This document shows positions 1-7,143 of a DNA stretch of 12,853 nt, piece after piece (position 1 is the first letter of the stretch; each line of letters begins with the position of its first letter). This DNA is from Pelagibacteraceae bacterium TMED259 (GTDB lineage: Bacteria > Pseudomonadota > Alphaproteobacteria > HIMB59): assembly GCA_002169365.1 (NCBI GenBank), contig NHLE01000003.1, forward strand, positions 1-12,853, in the 5' to 3' direction. The notes beneath the pieces were generated by a model. It was not told the DNA's origin, did not search any database, and saw nothing but the letters and a program-made list of their open reading frames with translations. Made by a program: the position numbers and the translations under genes.

Positions 1-68
1 GCAAATAAAAGAACACAATATCTCCAGACTGGTCTGAAAAGGCATGATCTTACTTTAGATGTATCTAG
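1..68 (-). pseudogene. petB: In-frame continuation of cytochrome b beyond the TAG; runs off the window edge
   Basis: Read on the minus strand in the same frame after the TAG at 69-71, the bases give LDTSKVRSCLFRPVWRYC and then a hydrophobic run. This matches the cytochrome b loop after helix F (Trp-Leu-Asp-Thr-Ser-x-Val-Arg-Ser...Arg-Pro) and the beginning of helix G. No frameshift and no second stop is seen up to the window edge. It is labelled as a broken-gene fragment only because of the amber codon; it may be expressed if the TAG is an error or is read through. Whether cytochrome c1 follows separately or as a fusion cannot be seen. Confidence 0.8.
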
Positions 69-1058
69 CTATGGCAATAACCCGAGAGCAAGAATTGAAC
101 CAAACATCGCTAAAACACCCCCTAGTTTATCAGGGATAGCTCTAAGAATAGCGTAGAATGGTAAAAAATACCATTCAGGAACAATATGAGCAGGTGTAAC
201 CATAGGGTTAGCTTTAATGTAGTTATCTGAATGTCCTAAAATATTTGGATAATAAAAGAGGATAAATGCTAAAATTATAAAGAAAAATATTGTTGCGTTT
301 AAATCCTTAATTGTAACATATGGATGGAAACTAACAGTTTCATCCCAGCTTTGAGGCTCTGAGCCAGTTGGGTTATTAGAACCCGTCATATGAAGTGTAA
401 TAACGTGAAAGATAACTAAGCCTACAATCGCAAATGCTAAAAGCCAATGTAATACATAAAAACGGTTAACAGCTGCGTCGCCAACTGTAAAATCACCAAG
501 CAGTAATGTTAATATAGCATCTCCAACTACTGGAATTGCAGAAAATAAATTAGTAATTACGGTAGCTCCCCAATATGACATCTGCCCCCAAGGAAGCGTA
601 TAACCCAAAAATGCTGTTGCCATCATTAGCATGAACATAGTTAATCCAAAGATATAAACTAATTCGCGCGGAGCTTTGTATGATCCAAAATATAAGGCTC
701 TAAAGATATGAATAAATGTGGCAATAAAAAAGAACGATACTAGATTTGCATGCAAGTATCTTATCAGCCACCCAAAACTCACATCTCTCATAATTCTTTC
801 AACAGAGTCAAATGCATCATCAGCAGAAGGTTTATAGTGAAAACCTAAAAAAATTCCGGTTAAAATTAAACCAATAAGACAAAACATTGCTATTCCACCA
901 AATGACCAAAAATAATTTAAAGATTTAGGAACTGGAAATTTAAGGTATTCGGCTTCCATCATTCGAACGAGTGGGAGTCGGGAATCAATCCAACCTTTAA
1001 ATCCAGTATAAGGAGAATTTAATGTTTTTTTATATCCTTGTGGATCGTTTGAACTCAT
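69..1058 (-). CDS. petB: Cytochrome b of the bc1 complex, ended early by an in-frame TAG
   Basis: Membrane subunit of ubiquinol:cytochrome c oxidoreductase, carrying haems bL and bH and forming the quinol sites. Four haem-ligand histidines are visible with the family spacing of 14: H103/H117 and H204/H218. The Qo motif PEWY lies at 294-297. Membrane helices are evident from about residue 48 through helix F, near 311-329. The 329-residue product is far shorter than the usual 400 or more residues, because codon 330 is TAG where relatives have Trp in LLPWLD. The same frame continues beyond it with good cytochrome b sequence. The start is ATG at 1058, six bases after the petA stop, with AGGA upstream overlapping the petA 3' end, so petA and petB form one operon and are probably translationally coupled. 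Family identity is certain; whether the gene is functional is not. Confidence 0.95.
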   Translation of the reverse strand: MSSNDPQGYKKTLNSPYTGFKGWIDSRLPLVRMMEAEYLKFPVPKSLNYFWSFGGIAMFCLIGLILTGIFLGFHYKPSADDAFDSVERIMRDVSFGWLIRYLHANLVSFFFIATFIHIFRALYFGSYKAPRELVYIFGLTMFMLMMATAFLGYTLPWGQMSYWGATVITNLFSAIPVVGDAILTLLLGDFTVGDAAVNRFYVLHWLLAFAIVGLVIFHVITLHMTGSNNPTGSEPQSWDETVSFHPYVTIKDLNATIFFFIILAFILFYYPNILGHSDNYIKANPMVTPAHIVPEWYFLPFYAILRAIPDKLGGVLAMFGSILALGLLP

Positions 1059-1063
1059 AATAA

Positions 1064-1588
1064 TTATCCTATCTTAATCCTATTATCTGATAAAAATACA
1101 TAGGGCGGGACTGGGAGATTAGTTGGAGCTGGTCCTTTTCTAATTCTTCCTGAAGTATCATAATGTGAACCATGACATGGACAGAACCATCCGCCATAAT
1201 CGCCTTTTGTATCAGAAGTTTTTTGCCCTAAAGGAACACAGCCTAAGTGCGTGCATACACCTAAAACAACTAACCATTTATCATTTTGAACACGTGCAGA
1301 GTCTTCTTCGGCATCAGGCAACTCAGTAAGTGAGGTATTTTTTGCATCTTCAATATCTTTTTTTGTTCGATGTTTAATAAAAACTGGTTTACCTCTCCAA
1401 ATTACGGTTAAGCTCTGTCCTTCTTCCAGAGGAGTAAGGTCAATTTCTGTGGAAGCCAAGGCAAGCGTATCTTTTCCAGGATTCATACTAGAGATAAAAG
1501 GTATAGCTAAACTAGCTGCCCCTACGCCACCTAAAGTCATAGCAGATAGTTTAATAAAATCTCTTCTTGGTGTTTTTTTATCAGACAT
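1064..1588 (-). CDS. petA: Rieske iron-sulfur subunit of the bc1 complex
   Basis: Carries electrons from quinol at the Qo site to cytochrome c1; anchored in the cytoplasmic membrane with its cluster domain in the periplasm. The 174-residue length is normal. A Tat-type twin-arginine N-terminus (RRDFIKLS, residues 8-15) precedes a hydrophobic anchor at about 16-34. The two cluster boxes are intact: CTHLGC (C112, H114 ligands; C117 disulfide) and CPCHGS (C136, H139 ligands; C138 disulfide). The GPAP proline-loop motif is at 152-155. The ATG at 1588 has no obvious Shine-Dalgarno sequence upstream. It is the first gene of the petAB operon and is divergent from trmL. Confidence 0.97.
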   Translation of the reverse strand: MSDKKTPRRDFIKLSAMTLGGVGAASLAIPFISSMNPGKDTLALASTEIDLTPLEEGQSLTVIWRGKPVFIKHRTKKDIEDAKNTSLTELPDAEEDSARVQNDKWLVVLGVCTHLGCVPLGQKTSDTKGDYGGWFCPCHGSHYDTSGRIRKGPAPTNLPVPPYVFLSDNRIKIG

Positions 1589-1646
1589 ATTTAATATATT
1601 TGTTTATAGATTTTATTAGTAAGATGTAGCATAAGTAGTAGTCATC
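1589..1646. promoter_or_regulatory. Divergent promoter region between petA and trmL
   Basis: These 58 A+T-rich bases separate the ATG of petA (minus) from the ATG of trmL (plus), so they must hold most of the signals for both. Several TATAAA/TAAAAT-like hexamers occur on the petA side, but in such A+T-rich DNA I cannot pick a specific -35/-10 pair. Neither start has a convincing Shine-Dalgarno sequence. Confidence 0.4.
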
Positions 1647-2102
1647 ATGACGCATAAATTTGCAATATGCCTTTATATGCCCGATATGCCACAAAACGTA
1701 GGGGTGATTATAAGAACAGCCGCTTGCCTCGAGTTTCCTCTTCATATTATTAAACCTTTATCCTTTTCAATGACAGACAAGAGATTTAAAGGCGCAGTGA
1801 TGGATTATATAAACTATTGTGATTTAAGACTACATAATGGATGGGAGGATTTCATGGTTTATTGTCAAAATGGGAATAAACGATTGATACTTGCAACAAC
1901 TAAAACTAAACAGAGTTTCTATGATTATAATTTTAGACATGATGACATTATACTATTTGGTAAAGAAACCTCAGGAGTACCGGATACAATTCATCAAACC
2001 ATAAAAGAAAAAATAACCATACCTATGAATAAAAAGACTCGGTCCTTAAATCTTGCAACTTCAGTTGCTATAGTTACATCAAAGATTATTTCACAATTAT
2101 GA
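1647..2102 (+). CDS. trmL: tRNA (cytidine/uridine-34 2'-O)-methyltransferase, SPOUT family
   Basis: Uses S-adenosylmethionine to 2'-O-methylate the wobble base of tRNA(Leu) species. At 151 residues it is the size of a stand-alone TrmL, consisting only of the SPOUT knot domain that works as a dimer. Visible motifs are PQNVGVIIRTAA near the N-terminus (family Asn and Arg kept), LFGKETSGVP around 110-119 (family FGxExxGxP), and IPMNKKTRSLNLATSVAI at the C-terminus (family IPM...RSLNLxxxVAI), which form the deep trefoil knot. It is divergent from petA and convergent with the CCA/PAP-like gene, with only two bases between the stops. The ATG at 1647 fits the family start. Confidence 0.93.
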   Translation: MTHKFAICLYMPDMPQNVGVIIRTAACLEFPLHIIKPLSFSMTDKRFKGAVMDYINYCDLRLHNGWEDFMVYCQNGNKRLILATTKTKQSFYDYNFRHDDIILFGKETSGVPDTIHQTIKEKITIPMNKKTRSLNLATSVAIVTSKIISQL

Positions 2103-2117
2103 AATTATAAATAATCT
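2083..2117. terminator. Inverted repeat across the trmL / CCA-PAP convergent junction (possible bidirectional terminator)
   Basis: AGATTATTT (2083-2091) and AAATAATCT (2109-2117) form a perfect 9-bp dyad with a 17-base loop that contains both stop codons of the convergent pair. The stem is nearly all A/T and no clear T tract follows on the plus strand; on the minus strand only TTT follows. The position suits a terminator but the stem is weak. Confidence 0.3.
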
Positions 2118-2827
2118 AAGAAAATATTTAATTCCTTATGTGCTTTTAAAAAATTTAGGGTATTTTCAGGATATGGCATTTTATAAATCTTATTGAGCTC
2201 CTGAGATATTTTTTTTGTCTTGACGAATTCTGTTATATTTTTAGAAAGCAAAATAAGACTATCAATATCATGTGGCTTTGTTTTAGGTTGATTAAATAAT
2301 GATAAAAAACGAATGTAGCGTATAGCTCTGAGGTAATCTTTTTGAATTTGGTCAATAGGATCAAATATAAATCTTAAATAGCAATTATGAAGGTCATCGA
2401 TACCTCCATAAAAATCAATCACCTCCCCTAAAAGATTGATATAGACACTATTAAAAGTAAAATCTCTTCTTTCTGCGTCTTCTTTTATACTTCGTGTTGA
2501 TGTTACTTTAGAATGCCTACCTGTTGATTGAATGTCTTTTCTAAAAGAATTAATTTGATAATCAAAATCATTAGTTTTAATTGCTATACTTTTATAACTT
2601 GGGAAATACTTAATTTCGAATTTTTTAGATAAGCCCTCTACTAATTTGTCATCAAAATCAGGTATAACAATATCAATGTCATTTGAATAATATTCATCAA
2701 GTATTATTCCTCTTGATGCTCCCCCTATAAAATAAATTTCTTTTTTATCATTTGTGATAAAATCTAAAATGTCCTCCAAGTGAGTTTCTTTTACTACCTT
2801 TAAGACTCTATCATGATAATTAATCAA
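2105..2827 (-). CDS. Short CCA-adding enzyme / poly(A) polymerase family nucleotidyltransferase
   Basis: Class II nucleotidyltransferase of the tRNA CCA-adding/PcnB type. The catalytic head is intact: YFIGGASRG near residues 32-40 (family GGxxRD, here Gly for Asp), metal-binding DIDIVIPD near 50-57, and RRDFTFNSVYI with FYGGIDDL. A neck-like segment follows with KDYLRAIRYIRF (family EDxxR motif D, with Lys for Glu; Asp and Arg kept). At 240 residues it lacks the roughly 150-residue C-terminal body/tail of usual 380-420-residue relatives. The next gene is convergent only two bases away, so there is no room for more. The only start is TTG at 2827, in TTGA overlapping the uup stop, with GGAG 11 bases upstream. 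Whether it adds CCA, A tails or nothing cannot be told from sequence. Confidence 0.82.
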   Translation of the reverse strand: MINYHDRVLKVVKETHLEDILDFITNDKKEIYFIGGASRGIILDEYYSNDIDIVIPDFDDKLVEGLSKKFEIKYFPSYKSIAIKTNDFDYQINSFRKDIQSTGRHSKVTSTRSIKEDAERRDFTFNSVYINLLGEVIDFYGGIDDLHNCYLRFIFDPIDQIQKDYLRAIRYIRFLSLFNQPKTKPHDIDSLILLSKNITEFVKTKKISQELNKIYKMPYPENTLNFLKAHKELNIFLDYL

Positions 2828-4644
2828 TTTTCATCGAGCTCCATTAGTTGAAGCCATCTATCCTCTTTTTCTTGAAGTTTTAATTGAATTGATCCTATAT
2901 TTTTAGAGGTATCAATAAACAAATTATTATCTTTTATAAAAAGAGAAGGATCAGAGATAACATCCTCTAATTCTTTTAATTGATTTTTTAAAACATTAAT
3001 TTCTTGAGGGATCTGCTCTAATTCAAATTTAAGTTTAAAAGTGAGTCTTTTATTTTCACTTTTTTTAGTCTGAGTATTATCAGCAATAATTTTTTTTTTC
3101 TCTATATTGGAATTTTCTGAAATAATTTGTTCTTTTTGAGATAAAAAATCATGATACCCACCATTGAAAACAACAACTTCTCCATTCCCTTTAAAATATA
3201 AAATTTTATTTACTAATTTATCTAAAAAATCTCGATTATGTGACACCACAATTAATGTACCATTGTACTGCGCTAGAATAGATTCCACGAGATCAAGGGT
3301 ATCGGTATCTAAATCATTTGTTGGTTCATCCAAGATTAATCCACTCTTAGGATTTGATAAAACCTTTGACAAGAGCAATCTATTTTTCATGCCCCCAGAG
3401 AGACTTCCAACGGGATCATTTGATTTAGAAGGATCGAAATGAAAGTCTTTTAAATAACTACAGACATGCCTTTCACGATCGTTTGCTTTTATGTAATCGC
3501 CACCAGATGGAACAAGGATCTTTCTAATTGGAAGATTGTCTTTTAGGTCATTCCTCAACTGATCAAAATAAGAGAACTCTAATTCTTTTCTAATTTTCAA
3601 AGATCCTTTTTTGAGATCTAATTCTTGTAATAAAACTTTTAAAAAAGTTGATTTTCCAGAACCATTGGGCCCCAGTAACCCGATGCGATCCTTTTTGTTT
3701 ATTTTTAAATTAAAATCTCTAAGAAGCGGTTTATTATCAAGGCCCTTATAATAAAAAAATGCATTATGAAACTCAGCAACGTGTTTAAAGTTTTGGGTTT
3801 CATCTTTGACTAATTTTATATCTATTTTTCTTATTGATTGTCTGAAAGCACTAATGTCTTTTTCTAGATTATCTTTGAGCTCCCTTGCTTGATCAAGCCT
3901 TCTAGTATTCCTTTTTACTCTAGCTTTGACACCCTTGTTTGCCCAATTAACTTCTAAATTTACAAATTGTTTTCTATTTTGAAGTTCTCTTTCCTCTTGA
4001 TCTAAAAGAGTTTGGGACCAATGATCAAAATCACTATATCCTTTATTATTTATTTTCACTTTTGATCTATCAATCCAAAAAATTTTATTTGTAAAATTTT
4101 TTAAAAATTGTTTGTCATGGCTAACACAAATAATTGCACAATCTAATCGTCTAAGATAATTTTCAAGCCAAATTATAGTATCTAAATCTAAATGATTAGT
4201 TGGTTCATCTAGTAATAATAAATCAGACCTATTGATCAAAGTTTTAATTAACCCAACACGTTTTTTTTGGCCACCAGATAAGTTCTTGATAGATAGGTTT
4301 TTATCAATATTTAAATAATTACAAAATACATCTACCTGATATTCTTCCTCTTGATTATTAAGAGAGGATAAAATCTCTTTTTCTATCGATTGATCCTCAT
4401 TAATAAATTGAAAGTTTTGATCAAAATACTTAATAGAAAAATTATCTATTTTCCAAATTTCTCCATTATCAATTTCATGGCCGCCAGAGATAACATTCAT
4501 TAGAGTAGATTTGCCTACCCCGTTTTTTCCTACGAGTGCTATAAAATCTTTTCTATGGATGTTGAGATCTAGATTATTAAAAAGTTCGTTTTTGTGATAA
4601 CTAACTATCGCTTCCTTCAGGGAGAATAATAATTGACTACTCAT
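2824..4644 (-). CDS. uup: ABC-F ATPase, Uup type
   Basis: Soluble protein with two ABC ATPase domains and no membrane segments; Uup-type ABC-F proteins act on ribosomes and/or branched DNA (precise excision phenotype in E. coli). Counting from the ATG at 4644: Walker A GKNGVGKST (39-47), signature LSGGQ (122-126) and LLLLDEP (142-148) in domain 1; Walker A GPNGSGKST (325-333), signature LSGGM (415-419) and DEPTNDLD in domain 2. The interdomain linker has the basic WANKGVKARVKRN segment typical of Uup. A Lys/Glu-rich coiled coil of about 90 residues ends the protein, as in the Uup DNA-binding domain. The frame is open to an ATG at 4695, but that lies inside tRNA-Gln; ATG 4662 is one base after the tRNA 3' end. 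I chose 4644, which gives 606 residues and a family-like N-terminus (LLFSLKEA). Confidence 0.92.
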   Translation of the reverse strand: MSSQLLFSLKEAIVSYHKNELFNNLDLNIHRKDFIALVGKNGVGKSTLMNVISGGHEIDNGEIWKIDNFSIKYFDQNFQFINEDQSIEKEILSSLNNQEEEYQVDVFCNYLNIDKNLSIKNLSGGQKKRVGLIKTLINRSDLLLLDEPTNHLDLDTIIWLENYLRRLDCAIICVSHDKQFLKNFTNKIFWIDRSKVKINNKGYSDFDHWSQTLLDQEERELQNRKQFVNLEVNWANKGVKARVKRNTRRLDQARELKDNLEKDISAFRQSIRKIDIKLVKDETQNFKHVAEFHNAFFYYKGLDNKPLLRDFNLKINKKDRIGLLGPNGSGKSTFLKVLLQELDLKKGSLKIRKELEFSYFDQLRNDLKDNLPIRKILVPSGGDYIKANDRERHVCSYLKDFHFDPSKSNDPVGSLSGGMKNRLLLSKVLSNPKSGLILDEPTNDLDTDTLDLVESILAQYNGTLIVVSHNRDFLDKLVNKILYFKGNGEVVVFNGGYHDFLSQKEQIISENSNIEKKKIIADNTQTKKSENKRLTFKLKFELEQIPQEINVLKNQLKELEDVISDPSLFIKDNNLFIDTSKNIGSIQLKLQEKEDRWLQLMELDEN

Positions 4645-4663
4645 GGGACATAAAAAATTCATT

Positions 4664-4738
4664 TGGCTGGGGCGGTAGGATTCGAACCTACGCATGCCGA
4701 TACCAAAAACCGGTGCCTTACCGCTTGGCTACGCCCCA
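4664..4738 (-). tRNA. tRNA-Gln, anticodon UUG, with encoded CCA
   Basis: On the minus strand the bases fold as a cloverleaf. The acceptor TGGGGCG pairs with CGCCCCA, followed by discriminator G and an encoded CCA. The D arm contains AGCCAAGCGGTAAGGC. The anticodon stem CCGGT/ATCGG closes loop TTTTGGT, whose positions 34-36 read TTG (decodes CAA). The T arm is GTAGG-TTCGAAT-CCTAC. It sits 15 bases after the ispE stop and about 19 bases before the chosen uup start on the same strand, so it is probably cut out of a shared transcript. Confidence 0.96.
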
Positions 4739-4753
4739 ATAAGATTTAAGAAC

Positions 4754-5566
4754 TTAACCGAAATAATAGGATTTTTCAATTCTAAGTAGAGGAAATTTCT
4801 CATGAATATCATTAATTATAGATTTTTCCACATGAGCAGACTTAAATGAAAGAAAAATAGATGACCCACTGCCGCTCATATCAAACAGTTTAAAGTCACT
4901 CTTAAAATTACATAAGTAATCATAAATCAGACTAAATTCTTTGTTTAGTGCTTTGGATGAGAATGTAAGGTCATTTTTAGTCGAAATATTTGAATGAGTG
5001 TATTCTTTTTTTTTAAAATTAAAAAAAACTTCCTTTGTTAAATTTTTTTTTGATGGAATAATTATAAAAATTTTTTTCCATCTTGGTTTTTGAACTTTTA
5101 TTATTTTAATATTTTTTAATCCATCAATCATTTTTGGATATTGATTAATAAACAATAATACATCTGATCCAATATTTGGTGCATCTTCCCAAAAATATTG
5201 AGGATTAATATTATGGTAGCTATATAGGAATTTTAGGGTGGTCGCGGCATTCGAGGAGCCTCCCCCTAGACCATAACCAATTGGAATTTTTTTTTTTATA
5301 TCTATATTAAAGAGAGATTTTTTTTTATATTTGCTATCAAAGTAAGAGATTGTTTTTTTTATTATATCCCCACTAAGATTAATTTTTTTTTTATAATCAT
5401 AATATTTAATATTTAAGGATTTGGATTTCATTATTTGAATTTCGTCACTCAGTTTTAATAAAGAAACTTTTGATTTTAATTTGTGTTTACGAAAATTAGT
5501 ATCAAAGTTTAATACTTTTAAATTTAAATTAATTTTAGCAGGTGAATAAATTTTAACTTTTTTCAA
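4754..5566 (-). CDS. ispE: 4-diphosphocytidyl-2-C-methyl-D-erythritol kinase
   Basis: GHMP-family kinase of the MEP isoprenoid pathway; phosphorylates the 2-hydroxyl of CDP-methylerythritol with ATP. PAKINLNL (9-16) supplies the catalytic Lys (K11). The ATP-binding loop GLGGGSSNAA is at 99-108. The catalytic Asp is D135 in NIGSDV, and the C-terminal DMSGSGSS matches the family MSGSG motif. The 270-residue length is slightly short but complete. Divergences are Tyr for Ala just before the glycine loop (PIGYGLGGG) and Arg-Lys for the usual Gly-Tyr before the conserved His near residue 28. The start is TTG at 5566, in TTGA overlapping the stop of the TPR gene, with GAGG about 13 bases upstream; no ATG fits the conserved N-terminus. 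Composition is extremely Lys/Asn/Ile-rich with long A/T homopolymers. Confidence 0.94.
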   Translation of the reverse strand: MKKVKIYSPAKINLNLKVLNFDTNFRKHKLKSKVSLLKLSDEIQIMKSKSLNIKYYDYKKKINLSGDIIKKTISYFDSKYKKKSLFNIDIKKKIPIGYGLGGGSSNAATTLKFLYSYHNINPQYFWEDAPNIGSDVLLFINQYPKMIDGLKNIKIIKVQKPRWKKIFIIIPSKKNLTKEVFFNFKKKEYTHSNISTKNDLTFSSKALNKEFSLIYDYLCNFKSDFKLFDMSGSGSSIFLSFKSAHVEKSIINDIHEKFPLLRIEKSYYFG

Positions 5567-7143
5567 TTTCTATTAAAAACCTCATCATACTTAAAATAAT
5601 CTTTATGAAATAAAATAATTTTATTATCTAAGAACTTAGACTCTTTTGTTCTATTCAGTTGCAAGTAAATTTGAGATAGGTGATCAATAATTTCTGGCTC
5701 TGAAGGTTCCATTAAATAAGCTTGAGTTATCCATTTTTCTGCAAGTTCAATTTTATTCTTTTTGAAATATAGCCATCCTAGGCTATCTAAAATAGCTCCA
5801 TCTTCAAAATTAGACTCTTCTACAGCTTTGACTAACATTCTTTCTGCCTTATCCAAATTTTGATTATTTTCAACCCAGAGGTATGCAAGGTAGTTAAGGA
5901 TAGATGGATATGATCCATTTGAAATATTAATGCTTTTTTGGATTATATTTTCAGATTTATCTACATACGCATTTCTTTCAAGAAGAATACCATATTTAAA
6001 TAATTGAATTGGATCTTGAGTTTTATTTAAACTATCTAAACAACAGTCCTTTATTAAATTTAATGCAATTAGATTATCGTTTTGACTGTAATACTTCATT
6101 GCAACAATCAAAGCTAATTCAGTTTTTTGCCATTCATTGGGCTGAGTAATATTTTTTAAATATGAAACAATTTCATCTAAATCTAAATTAAAATTAGTTG
6201 CTGTTTTCAGATAAAGATAATCTTTGAAGTATTGAAAATTTTGATTTTGAAACTCAAAATTTTGTATCATTTGTAATGTATTAGAATTTGGAGTTAATTG
6301 GGCTATAAAAGAAATTTTTTGATAATCATAGTACTCTTTGTTTTTTATATCGTTTTGTTGTAAGTAAGAAAGTAGGGCTAAAGATTCTTTATAATCCTTA
6401 GCATAAAAATAATAAGCACTAGTCTGTTGAATTTGAATATTAATAATATCAAAGTAGCTTTCAATTTGATATTCACTGTCTAACTCAAAAGTTAATTTAC
6501 TCATTGAATCTTCTAATCTAATAAGTTGATCTTTGGACAGATTTAAATCATTTGTATTAAAAATATGATTGATTAAATGTAATTGCTTAAAATTAAACTG
6601 TGAGATTAGCTCTTTATCATCTTTAATAATCTCGTATATATTTTGAATATTTACGATATCTCCAGTCAAATAATAAAAATATAATTTATTTAAAACCTTT
6701 AAATTATTAAATCTATTATCAATTTTTTCTAGAAATTCAAAATTTACATTGTTTTGACAATAACTATTCCAAAAACTTATAGTCATCGTTAGTGCCTCCT
6801 CAAATATATAATTCTCATTGTTCATTTTTAGACTTTTACAGTTGTTAGACTTAATTTGATCCAAGGAATGAAATAAATCCGCTATATAGATATCTAAATT
6901 AAATTTTTGAACTTTTTGACTATTTTGATTAACAATGTACTGATTTAAAAAATTTATTTCTTTGTCTTTAAATTCTTCGTAACTAGGCAATAATTTCCAC
7001 GTTTCATAGTCGTTATTGAAATCTGAATAAATAGAGCTTAAAATTTGGTTGTCAGAATTAGCCTCAAAATTAGCTGCATTAGCATGTACAATTAGAAAGA
7101 AAAAACATATAAAATTCGCTACATAATTAATCATTATTGCCAT
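5563..7143 (-). CDS. Exported TPR-repeat protein
   Basis: A 526-residue protein with an N-terminal signal peptide (hydrophobic NFICFFFLIV, probable cleavage after HANA near residue 23), then mostly helical sequence rich in Asn, Gln and Ile. Clear tetratricopeptide repeats lie in the last 130 residues, including AILDSLGWLYFKKNKIELAE followed by a further helix pair with EIIDHLSQIYLQLNR. The C-terminus resembles the alphaproteobacterial TPR proteins often found beside ispE. Its partner is unknown; a periplasmic or outer-membrane scaffold role is inference. ATG 7143 lies head to head with the next gene's ATG; Met4 at 7134 gives a more ordinary signal peptide and may be the true start. Its TGA overlaps the ispE start, so the two are probably coupled. 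Confidence 0.85.
   Translation of the reverse strand: MAIMINYVANFICFFFLIVHANAANFEANSDNQILSSIYSDFNNDYETWKLLPSYEEFKDKEINFLNQYIVNQNSQKVQKFNLDIYIADLFHSLDQIKSNNCKSLKMNNENYIFEEALTMTISFWNSYCQNNVNFEFLEKIDNRFNNLKVLNKLYFYYLTGDIVNIQNIYEIIKDDKELISQFNFKQLHLINHIFNTNDLNLSKDQLIRLEDSMSKLTFELDSEYQIESYFDIINIQIQQTSAYYFYAKDYKESLALLSYLQQNDIKNKEYYDYQKISFIAQLTPNSNTLQMIQNFEFQNQNFQYFKDYLYLKTATNFNLDLDEIVSYLKNITQPNEWQKTELALIVAMKYYSQNDNLIALNLIKDCCLDSLNKTQDPIQLFKYGILLERNAYVDKSENIIQKSINISNGSYPSILNYLAYLWVENNQNLDKAERMLVKAVEESNFEDGAILDSLGWLYFKKNKIELAEKWITQAYLMEPSEPEIIDHLSQIYLQLNRTKESKFLDNKIILFHKDYFKYDEVFNRN

Noticed and set aside
69..71. Genome-wide reassignment of UAG to Trp
   Set aside because: rnhB stops at TAG (10602-10604) exactly at its family end, so UAG is a working stop; a local event or an error explains petB better.
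3164..3442. Plus-strand 92-codon frame inside uup
   Set aside because: Antisense to strongly conserved ABC-F motifs, no family resemblance and no ribosome binding site; a shadow of the real gene.
4645..4695. N-terminal extension of uup to ATG 4695
   Set aside because: These codons translate the T arm and 3' end of tRNA-Gln plus a short leader; the family N-terminus begins at about ATG 4644.
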